Positions 45,500-64,000 of a stretch of DNA of 64,000 nt are shown one piece after another. Location: contig OZ025207.1 in NCBI GenBank assembly GCA_964019055.1, forward strand, positions 12,431,590 through 12,495,589. Direction: 5' to 3'. Numbering within the stretch: position 1 is the first letter of the stretch; each line of letters starts with the position of its first letter. The position numbers were made by a program, and so were the translations under genes. The notes under the pieces are model-generated. The model did not search any database. It had not been told where the DNA came from and worked only from the letters and a program-made list of their open reading frames with translations. This stretch comes from Anthopleura xanthogrammica. Lineage: Eukaryota > Cnidaria > Anthozoa > Actiniaria > Actiniidae.

Positions 45500-47400
45500 A
45501 TAAGATTTGAAGTTTTGAAAGATATCAGATCGAATACACGGCATCTTCGACGTATTTAGCAGGGTTTATGCTCAGGTCAGAGGTACACCTAAAAAATGGA
45601 AACGGAAAAAGATGTTTTAGTAAAAAAATGTACCGACATGTGATCAAACTAGCCATGATTACTTACATTAGCAATCGGCTTCGAACAGGGATTGAGGGCA
45701 GTCGTCACTGATCTTACACTTAAAATTTCAATCAGAACATTACTTGACGGTTATACCAATCCACTCCCTGGGTAATGATGTATTCAACGTTTTTGCCCCC
45801 TTCCATCCCGGAAAATAGTAACTTGCACTTTCTTACCTTTTCTAAATGGTAAAGGGGAAGTTGACGACACATGAAAACATTTATCCCAATTAGCACAAAA
45901 AAATTAGATACTCAAGGATATGCTTGCGGAACCGGATATATAGAGGATATTACATAAGCACGCGGAGATACGAACTTTATCTTCGAGTGTTGAAACGATC
46001 GGTATCTCCAAGCGCCTATGTAATATTCTGTTTATTATATAATTATCAATGAAAAAGAAAAGAAACCTTTTTCGAGCTTTTTTGTGCTATAAGAAGTATT
46101 TTTAACCATAGTGACGATATTTTCACATGTGTTCTTGAGCCGGTTAAAGAGTCTCAAAGTCGTATAATTTTAGACTTACGTCAAGTCGCGCTCGCTAACT
46201 GAGATCCGGAGATCCTCGCTAACCCAAGGTGGTGGGCGCCGAGCGACAAGCAGTCTTCGTAACGAAGGAACTTTGACTGAAGTCTACAATGATAGAAAAA
46301 TCGAAAGATCGAAACTAGACCTACGTCAAGTCGCATGCACTCTCTAACTTATTAGAAGATGCTCCCTGATTCATTGGTGGTGCGCGAAGCTTGAGGTGGG
46401 ACCATGGGAAGGGGATGTGGGGACAGTCTCGCATTTTGTCATCTCTATTAGTCTCTTGAAAAGATGGACAACCATGTTATTGGGGAAAGATTCAAAAACA
46501 GCTAGCGCGCTAGTCTGCATGTATGTAAGCACTTGATAAATCTATTCTTACGCCGTGGGAGTAGCATTTATGCCCGGTCGGATTGGATAATCTCTTACAT
46601 CTGATCAAATACTGACCAAATAACGGAACAAGTACAAGGGTCAAGTATAGAATATTAAGGTGATTCCCTCGAAAGAAATTTTGCCAATAACTTTGTTCTG
46701 AAACTTTGCATGGACATTAATGATGTAATGGACAATTAAAAACTGCAATAAAAAGAGGGGGTCACCATGCTCGTTTTTGCGCTAGATGCTCTTCAAATCA
46801 ATAGCAATTAAATATTTATAGGTTTTTGGCGAAATGTGGTTGCAACCGGAAGTCGGAATCAAAAACCTTTATTCTCGGTTCAGAGTACTTCTTTATAACA
46901 AAACGTACTTATAATTCAAAGTTTCCTAATTAAGCTATACTTCTAAATGTATCAAAGTAATTGAATGACTGTTATAGTTGAAATATTAGTGAAAAACAGG
47001 AATGTGCGCCTCTACGAACGTCAAGAAATCGCACACTTCAACTATTCTTATCGAAATATTTCAAAATTTATCCAATAAATTTTCCTTGATATTTTGATAT
47101 ATAATGCGCAGCAGCAATTTTATTAAAAATATCAAATGAAAAATGGGGTCACCATGCTTGTTTTCGAGATATTTCGTGAAAAAAACATCACAAAATGATC
47201 GAAAACTCACACTTTTCCGAGAGGAGACTGGGGCGAGTTTTAAAAAAATCGCAATTTTTCCGCTCAAAAAGAGAAAAAAATTGAAATTTAGTTTTGAATA
47301 TAATTTTTACCTAGAATATAAAAGTAAAATGCATAAGCTGTGCAAGTTCCGTGCTTTCAGTCGTATGCGCAGAAAGATGCGCAGTGCAAAACAAGGGAAT
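45500..47400. other. Intergenic DNA with a degraded repeat
   Basis: No supported gene. The block ggggtcaccatgct(c/t)gttt occurs at about 46757 and 47145, and tagac(c/t)tacgtcaagtcgc at about 46171 and 46317, so diverged repeats lie here. This stretch separates the two copies of the metallopeptidase first exon. Confidence 0.5.
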
Positions 47401-47415
47401 TACCTTAAAGATATA

Positions 47416-47985
47416 TATATATTCGATATTTACAGAATGAATAACAAAGAACTTACGATTACCTTGTGACGCTTTCTTCTGTTTCTTGCCTGCGTGGACT
47501 ACAGCCAGTAATAGTAGGCACAAAACAGCACAGCAAATCCTCATGCTGTCGAAGATCGCGATCTCTAAATCACTGAATTCTTTATGTACGCAGTCTTTAA
47601 GTAGGTATATGTTCTGGAAGGCCTTGACTATATATTAAATGACTGGCAAATCCCTTAAATAATCTTTCATGTTAGGTGGGGCTAGTGAAATTCGACGTCA
47701 TTCCAACACTGTGCTGATGGTCGCCTTGTTTCATCAAGATGAAGTGACAAATCATTGTCTTATGAAATAAACACCGCGAAAGCTTCTTGCAGCTTGAAAC
47801 ATTAAAAGTGTTAATGTACTGGCAATTATTGTCCTTCCAGCTGAGTAGACAGCTTTTCTGCTCCAATATAGTAGGGTAGCAAGGCGCAGGAACCGACATC
47901 ATATTACGCCACCACATAGGTTCGATCAAATTTCATCTTCGTACTTCCGGTTAAACCAGCTTCACGCAATTTTTTTATTTTTTTA
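47416..47985 (-). repeat. Segmental duplicate, copy 2: second promoter and exon 1
   Basis: A direct-orientation copy of 44598-45200. It includes a complete signal-peptide exon, the exon-intron boundary, and several hundred bases of 5' flank. Confidence 0.9.
47463..47544 (-). CDS. Duplicated first exon of the metallopeptidase (possible alternative promoter)
   Basis: 82 bp, the same length as exon 1 at 44644-44725, with the same ATG, phase-1 end and donor (caag|gtaatcg). It encodes a full signal peptide (LCLLLLAVVHA) followed by KKQKKA. It differs from exon 1 at three bases, and all three change the amino acid. Because phase and donor are intact it could splice to exon 2 at 43151 as an alternative first exon. 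The alternative is a dead partial duplicate; no second set of downstream exons lies between the copies. Confidence 0.7.
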
Positions 47986-48235
47986 TCAGTCACATGCTGA
48001 TATATCACTTTGAATAGCCCAAGGTCGCTTGGGGAAGGCTAGCGCTCTGCTGGATGGCAAACAAACTTTAAATTGATTCGTATCTTGAAATCGAAAGTAT
48101 CTTATAAGAGAGAATATTTAATTTGGAAAAGGTCTTGGATATGACACTAGTAATCCTGCAAAGGTTTTTAAAATAAAGGAAGTCCAAATTTTCCCCCCAT
48201 CAAATAACAGTCACGTGGCTGTTTGTTGCAAAAGG

Positions 48236-48395
48236 CCTTTTGAATGCAAAGACTTTATTTTTCTTTGCATTTCATGATTATTTTCTTAAAAGAGAACTAG
48301 CAAGAAAATGCGAGTTCAATTTCTTTTCTCTCAATATTTGTAATTTTCAACTCGCATTAGCCAATTATCTTATGGGAATTTCGAACCCTCGGAAG
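48236..48395 (+). repeat. Dispersed repeat, inverted partner of 58258-58412
   Basis: atgcaaagactttatttttc, catgattattttcttaaaa and tttgtaattttcaactcgca through aattatcttatgggaatttc match the reverse complement of 58258-58412 over about 155 bp. The surrounding 140-codon open frame (48240-48659) therefore starts inside a repeat and is not called a gene. Confidence 0.75.
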
Positions 48396-48399
48396 GACA

Positions 48400-49790
48400 G
48401 ACAAAGTACATATAACTTAACCAAACGGTGTTGCGTAGGAGCAATGACCACAACTTTTACCTTTATCCTATTTTTTTCGATTAGCGAGTCCTACACGATA
48501 TTCACAGATAATCCTCACACAGGGGACCGAGCGAAGTTTCCGATCAGTGTCCATTCGCGAGTCACATCAAACCCATGCATCTCAAAGAACTCCGTCAATA
48601 TCTCACGAGTTAGTCTCCTCTATTCCGATTTAAGGATTTTCATACATTTTTTGACTTAAGCGTTCTAGTTCTGTGGAGTATTTCTTGATTGCTTCACACA
48701 ATACATTCTTCAGTGCGCAGACTATAGACACAGGGAGCCCAACGAGAAAAAGTCTCATGCTACTCATGCGGTAGTATAAACGCTTGCGCAAAAAAAAAAA
48801 AAAAATCGTTTCCAAGACTTTTACTGAGAAGAAAGTTTAGCTTGTTTAATTTTACGAATAAAAAATCTGCAAATGACGTCACTTAAGTTCGGCGCTAGGA
48901 ATCATGGTATACATAGAATGTGAATAGCTAAACAGATATTTTGGATCGAATATCAAATTTTTGGAGTTTAGACGAATAGCTATCTAAAGTCAAGTTTATG
49001 GTGTAATTTCATGATAGCATGTGCATTGCACCTAAACGGAACCCGTCCCTGGGTGGGGTGGAGGGATATATGTTCCCTTAACATGAACCAAATACAACCA
49101 GGTCAGATCAGCATAGGGACAACGGAGCTCAGTTGTGCCTAGATATATATTTTGGTTAGGACTAATCTCTTCAACAAAACGAATATTTAAATTGTTTTGA
49201 AAGTATTAACTCGTTCTGGCTTTTTCTTCTTTTTTTTTCATTTCTTTCCTTCTTTTCTTTTTTGTTGCAACAAAATAATTTTTCATATTCTTACTTTTTT
49301 ATCTTAATTTTTATCTATTTTTTCTTCCTTCCTTCCTATCTTTCTTTTTCTAAGCTGATCATAAACCCTTGTCGGTGACACAGCAGGGAACTTGTTCTAC
49401 ACATGCAAACTAGCCCGAGTATCAGGCCTTCGAAGCGGGGGGCCTAGGGAGAGGGGAAAGGGATACTCAGGCTACAAGCAAACCTTAACTACATATATAT
49501 TTTTGTCCTAAGTCTCTCGGCCCCCTGCAATCTCGTTTCTTACTGCGCATGCTCAACGATAATTGGCGCCATGTATGTCATCGAGCACGCGCAGAGTACG
49601 ACTTGTGGCAAGTATAGCGCAGTAAGAAATAACGGTCCTGGGAACGAGATTGGTCCCCTCTGCTGCTCAGCTATGAAGAGGGACTGAAAAAGGTACAGCT
49701 CTGCTTGCAGAGTACCACAGGTAGTGAGTGACATTATGACTTTACTACAAAGAAAACAAGTCTCCTGCAAGGGTCTCTGAGTTAACCAAT
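48400..49790. other. Intergenic DNA, no gene seen
   Basis: This stretch holds a T-rich tract (49210-49350) and a short inverted pair near 49538 and 49625 (tttcttactgcgca / gcagtaagaaat). No exon with convincing splice sites was found. Confidence 0.45.
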
Positions 49791-49800
49791 CATAACCACG

Positions 49801-59477
<9,677 letters not shown>

Positions 59478-59584
59478 GAGAGCTGTCTTTTGTGGTGTTA
59501 TTTCTGTGTAAAATCTTCGAAATCAGACGAAAAACTGGAAAAAATGACGGACTTCTTCAACTTCGCTGAAGATGGTTAGCGACT

Positions 59585-59594
59585 GGCGGGAAAA
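59585..59594 (-). promoter_or_regulatory. E2F-like site upstream of PARP2
   Basis: ggcgggaaaa on the plus strand (ttttcccgcc on the gene strand) fits the E2F consensus and lies about 110 bp upstream of the PARP2 ATG. E2F sites are common in promoters of replication and repair genes. Function here is inferred. Confidence 0.45.
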
Positions 59595-59694
59595 CAACTA
59601 GATCCAGTACTCCAAGACTTGTAACCACAGGCAACCCAAAGATGTATGCATCACTGTGTGGTCATTAATTTTACTAACTCTCTTCTGCTTAGTC

Positions 59695-59897
59695 AATAGA
59701 CCTCATCGGCTTGGGTGTAATGTTGTCCCATTTCAGACCATGTGTCATTCTCTTGAGAATAAGATTCTTTGTTTGAGTTGTATCCATATTCATGTATCTT
59801 CTCATGTGCAACCGTTAAGCAATGAAACGATACTCTGGGGAATGACACATGGTCTGAAATGGGACAACATTACACCCAAGGCGATGAGGTCTATTGA
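59695..59897. mobile_element. MITE family A copy 6
   Basis: The best-preserved copy. Left atagacctcatcggcttggg, tgtaatgttgtcccatttca, gaccatgtgtcattctcttg; right is the inverse ending cccaaggcgatgaggtctat. About 200 bp with a 75-bp interior (cttctcatgtgcaaccgtta). Confidence 0.9.
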
Positions 59898-60059
59898 CAC
59901 CAACTGAATAAAAAATTGGGGACATAATTTTATTTTGATAGTTTTTCCTCTGTTCTTCCCACAAAATCTTTAGGGAGGGTCTAACATGTAATTCCCCTCA
60001 TGGGTGTTGTCCATAAATCTGATGTGGGTTAACAAACAAGACCCTGTCATCTGCTCATC

Positions 60060-60545
60060 ATTATCAAAACCATTGAATGCATTGGGTTTAGAGTTTGGTT
60101 TGGTTGAAAAACCCTTGCAGCACATGAGCTAGAGAACCAACAAACAACTCAACTCACATACCACACTAAGCACAGTGGGACTTGAACCCAGGGGGGGGGG
60201 GGGTACTCCCTATAATGGACTATACGGGGATGCTCCACCCGAAAGGGTACTTTTTTCAAGCCTCAGGTACAGAAAAGGGGTGGAAATTTGTGAGTTTTGG
60301 TATGAAAAGGGTAGATTTTCTTCAAAGGTATATGAAAGGGGTACCTTTTCAGGCAAAAAGGTATATAAAAGAGGTACTTTTTGCTGAAATTTGAAAAAAA
60401 TATAGAAAAGGGTAAGGGGTCAAGGTTCCGGGCGGAGCATCCCCGTATGAAACGAACCGAAGTCCCCCCCGGGACTTGAACCTGGGCCACATTGGTGAGG
60501 GGTGGTGCATTAGTGGCAGACACCACCCGTGCTTCCCATAACATC
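60060..60545 (-). mobile_element. tRNA-derived SINE split by an insertion
   Basis: On the minus strand the head (60545 to 60471) has an A-box-like gtggtgtctgccactaatgc and B box ggttcaagtccc. The body resumes at 60188 and runs to about 60060 through tgtgagttgagttgtttg and gcaagggtttttcaac. The interruption is the element at 60189-60470. Confidence 0.75.
60189..60470. mobile_element. ~280-bp element with G-run ends, nested in a SINE
   Basis: Left end has a run of g then gtactccctataatggacta and tacggggatgctcc; the right end has the inverse ggagcatccccgta and a run of c. It is flanked by 12-bp direct repeats, gggacttgaacc (60177-60188 and 60471-60482), consistent with a target-site duplication. 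The interior repeats aaaggggtac blocks. No coding potential. Confidence 0.8.
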
Positions 60546-60729
60546 ATTGGTGAATGTCAATCAAGGCATTTCCATGACATTCCATAAGCACACACCCTTA
60601 AAAACTTTGCTTTTTCCAACAAGGACTTTGATGTCAGCCAAAACCCTTTTTGTTGTGACAGCAATTCTGTATGTGCTATTGAGAATGAGTGTGAAAACTA
60701 TGCAAGGAACAATACTATTAGTGTAAAGG

Positions 60730-60900
60730 TGCAGACATATGATGCAACATTGTATGCAATATTGCAAGCAATGTTGCTGAAGTAGGATTGTTTTCTACTT
60801 CTGCAACATTGAGTGCAACAAATTCGGTTGTGTGACATGTCTTGCAACATCAATTGCCTGCAACACTGCACACAATGTTGCACTGTGTGTTCGTAACTTA
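60730..60900. mobile_element. Short foldback rich in gcaac/gttgc
   Basis: Arms gatgcaacattgtatgcaat and attgcctgcaacactgcaca/atgttgcac are imperfect inverse. A similar element lies at 21845-22012 (gctgcaacattgtgcct, gcaatgttgcatcatgtg). It may be a distant relative of family B. Confidence 0.55.
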
Positions 60901-61155
60901 ACAGCACTATAAAGACAAAATAATCAAACAAAGTATTAGTCTTTCGTGATATTTTATTGTTTATCTTGTGGAAAGCTAATTTTGCATGAAGAATGGTTTC
61001 TGGTTTCAAGAAAACTTGGTACTGATACAAGTAGAATCCTCGACATGTCTAGAATATATGCTGAATGTTTATCATCATTAGAAGCTGCCTGGTCTGGTAT
61101 TACTAACCTAGAAAGAAACAAAACTGTCAAAAAATGTTCATGATTTGAAAAGACG

Positions 61156-61275
61156 TACAGGGGTGGATTGAGGGGGTGTCCAATTAAGTCAAATCAGGAT
61201 CATTGATGATGTCACTATTTTGTCATTTTTTTCTTTCAAACATGTCCTTGCAAATTTTTGGATCCGCCCCTGAAG
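61156..61275. mobile_element. MITE with acaggggtggat ends
   Basis: Left acaggggtggattgaggggg, right inverted ggatccgcccctg; 120 bp. Same end type as 11108-11290. Confidence 0.6.
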
Positions 61276-62661
61276 TATTGCATATTTCAGAAGGTATTGT
61301 TACTTAGATGTAAATTGAAATTTTTAAGGGGTAGGTAAGGTCCAAGAGGAGTATACACAATCTTAGAGCAGAGCAGGGTGCAACTTCTGCTCTAAACAGG
61401 AGGCATGGATATTCTCTGGAAAAGCCTGGCCGAAAAATGATAATTAAAACAAAAGTCTGAGCTGCTATAGTTCCAGTAGTCTTCTTTTTTAATGGTACCT
61501 TCTATTTTGTTGAAGTCACCTTCTTGGACCTGTAGAAAAGCAATAAGAAAGCATGAAACTATCCTTCAATGTCAAGCCAAAAGTAAAAAATGGTTACAAA
61601 AGGTTTCTTCCGTCATCCTATTAAAGGGTTCACCAACCATCTGTCAGAAGGGTTTTCTAGAATCTGCAGTATTTATAATAATAGTTAATAATCTGTAAAT
61701 ATCATGCCTTTGAATAAAGAGCAAGCTAGTTGACAGGTATTTTATACTAGCTTCAGGTTACCAGTGGGTTGGCAGCTAACCAGGTGGATCTACTTCGATT
61801 CATTCTGCTCCTCCATGATCCATTCACAGCAGGTAATATCAACCAAAAAGACAGGAAAAAAAAGATTGTCAACCACTTTGGATAGACTCTTGTCATCTTT
61901 ACAATGGGATTAATTTATGGGGAATGGGAATTCAGTTTTTTAGTGGATTCCAAATCAAACAAAAACCATAATTATCATAACTATGAATACTACTAAGGAA
62001 TACAATTAGATTGCAAGCCAAATATTACCCTATGGTTGCCATGGCTACAAGATCTTTATTGAGAAGTCACACAACATCTGCACATGTGTCACACTATCCT
62101 GTTAAGAGAAAAACTGCCAATGGTCACAATGGCTTACAATATGAATAGAGATTTCTCTCCATATCTTTGAAGTAATTTTTCTACCTCTCGAACTTATATG
62201 AAAATTTTAAGGATGGCATCGTTGGATAGAAATAATTTGATAATATGAGTAGTAATGTAAAAGTTGTTCATTCCAAAAGATATTCAGTCCTTCCTCATTG
62301 AAACGGAGTGGATGGTGTTTTCTTTATAAAACGTCCAGATTGGAGCAAGGGCAAATATCATTTACTCCCTCATCTAGTGGCGCCTGTGATTCCCCTTTCC
62401 AGCTTGAAATTAGTTGGTTAGTATAGCAAAAGGGTGAATCTCCTTGATTTTGTGACCCCCCCTCCCCACCCTACTCAAAATCCTAGATCCTCCCCAGTTG
62501 TCTAAAGGCATGAATATCTTCTGGAACTACATGTAAGTGATATATCAGTCTTTGTATGTTTGATGTTTAAACATGCAGAAGAAGTAGAATCATGGCCAAG
62601 GGGTTACATGAAAACCTCCTCAAGAAAGCATGGCTTAGTTCCATAACTTATGTTAATACTG

Positions 62662-62856
62662 ATTCCTTTGAACAGCTGTATAGAGGCTTTGCACCATCAT
62701 GTGATGGCAGCCATGACAGGAGGCAGGAACAATAGTGTCTTCTCCTCTTGGAAACTGAATTCTTTCTCATGGAAATCTTATTAGACCAGATTCAATTGTT
62801 CCTGCCTCCTGTCATGGCTACCATCTAGTGATGGTGCAAAGCCTCTATACATGTAT
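62662..62856. mobile_element. Foldback element
   Basis: tatagaggctttgcaccatc and gatggtgcaaagcctctata are exact inverse; the pairing continues through agccatgacaggaggcagga/tcctgcctcctgtcatggct. About 195 bp, well preserved. Confidence 0.9.
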
Positions 62857-63860
62857 AATAATTATTATAAGAAATATTGTTGTTATAACTTTCAATGTTT
62901 TTAAATACTTTTAAAGATGCTTATAGTAAAGAGTATGAATTTGATGATTAAGACAGAAATAAATCACAAATTAAATCAAGCTAAACATACTTATAAATTA
63001 TGGAAAAAAATGAAAAAAAAAATGTATTCTACATCCAACAAACATACAAACTACTAACTATTTACATATCGAAAATTGCAAATGGAATGTATACCAATTA
63101 GCACAATGCTTATACTGTACTAGTCTCAGGGAGAAAACAAAAATCAAGTACCTTTCAAAATTTATCCAATACATAGTGTACTGTCATGAAACTTTAAATT
63201 TCAGTGAACTGTAAGTAGACTACGCATCTGATATAACTTTTTCATGCTATTATTACATCTTGTTCCTTATATAGTTCAAAGTCTTATAGAAATAAACTCT
63301 TTTGCACTCATTTTTAAGACTCCAACAAAGTATATTTTCACTTAATTCTCCTGAGCAAAATGAAACTATTTCTGATCACTTGATAAATGGGAGTCTATAA
63401 TCACATAACCTGTACCTACTAAGCAGTATTTTATCAACCTAAAGTTATAGATTGATTTGTGGAGAGGCTATCCTCCTAAAGATGGAAGGTGATGCATGCT
63501 TTGATAACTAAATTTAAAATGTTATGATCTGCGAGGAAGTGTATCAGTGATTGGTGACCATGCTTAATAACAAAACTATTATAAAAAAAAAAACATTTGA
63601 AAAATAGAAAAATCCAAACAAAATCTAATGAATTTTTTGGCTAAATCAGCCTTTATCACAATAACTTACACTACATACCGCTCGAAAATGACACAGGAAT
63701 AAGACACTGCAATGAGAATCTTTAAGTAATAATTGTTCCATAATGCTGTTGATACTCACATACGTATCCTTTGCGGCACTGATTATGGCTCAAAGATAAA
63801 TTTAAAGACCACAAAAAATAATAAAATGCAAGTGATCATGAAACTCAAAGATCTGAGTCA

Positions 63861-63970
63861 ATAGAATAGATCACTGTTTCCTATTTCAGACAAGGTGTCA
63901 TTCCCTTGAGTATTATTACTTCACATTACCTGTAATGCTTGAGAAGATACAACATGTGGCAAGGGCAATC
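63861..63970. mobile_element. MITE family A copy 7 (partial)
   Basis: atagatcactgtttcctatt, tcagacaaggtgtcattccc, ttgagtatta matches the left arm; the right arm is diverged or lies beyond the window. Confidence 0.5.
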
Positions 63971-64000
63971 CCAGGAGGGGTCTGTCGACAGGTTGCAATC

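Larger units (their letters stand above)
61280..64000. other. Right-hand flank, no confident gene
   Basis: One possible minus-strand terminal exon ends near 61400: a good acceptor (ttgcttttctacag) at about 61533 is followed by about 45 open codons starting VQEGDFNKIEGT. One possible plus-strand exon is 61756-61834 (cttcag before, gtaata after). Neither could be joined to other exons. A foldback lies at 62662-62856 and part of a family A MITE at 63861-63970. Confidence 0.35.

Noticed and set aside
48240..48659. 140-codon plus-strand frame
   Set aside because: Its 5' third is a dispersed repeat shared with 58258-58412, and no splice sites or known motifs were seen.

Overview
The window looks like animal (metazoan) nuclear DNA, most likely from a cnidarian such as a sea anemone or coral. 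It is AT-rich, its genes are broken into many small exons with GT-AG introns, a secreted protein ends in ShKT domains, and the introns are full of short foldback elements and tRNA-derived SINEs. No bacterial, viral or organellar genes, operons or CRISPR arrays are visible. The cnidarian assignment is inference.

Three multi-exon genes can be assembled, all on the minus strand. (1) 12.36-35.01 kb: a complete CMIP (C-Maf-inducing protein) orthologue in 21 exons, 632 residues, with an N-terminal PH-like region and C-terminal leucine-rich repeats. (2) 38.41-44.73 kb: a secreted zinc metallopeptidase that I cannot name, with signal peptide, HExxH domain, proline-rich linker and one or two C-terminal ShKT domains. 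A second near-identical copy of its promoter and first exon lies 2.8 kb upstream at 47.46-47.54 kb. (3) 49.80-59.48 kb: a complete PARP2-type poly(ADP-ribose) polymerase in 17 exons, 725 residues. It carries the usual WGR, helical regulatory and ART catalytic regions, plus two N-terminal WWE-type domains that vertebrate PARP2 lacks. For all three, exon phases match at every junction and each model ends at a proper stop.

0-12 kb has no gene I can name, only one possible terminal exon (3.98-4.10 kb). It holds foldback elements, a 94-bp tandem array, TTAGGG-like tracts, a tRNA-like sequence and a CCAAT-box array. 35.2-38 kb, 45.5-49.8 kb and 59.9-64 kb are repeat-rich intergenic DNA. Introns hold several MITE-like families (three with 3-7 copies each are described), SINEs, a LINE 3' fragment, a short retroposed insert with target-site duplication, and several minisatellites, including about 114 uninterrupted GGT units in a PARP2 intron.

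The genes do not form a pathway: CMIP is a signalling adaptor, PARP2 a nuclear DNA-damage enzyme, and the metallopeptidase is exported. All calls come from reading splice sites and translations by eye, without alignments or expression data.
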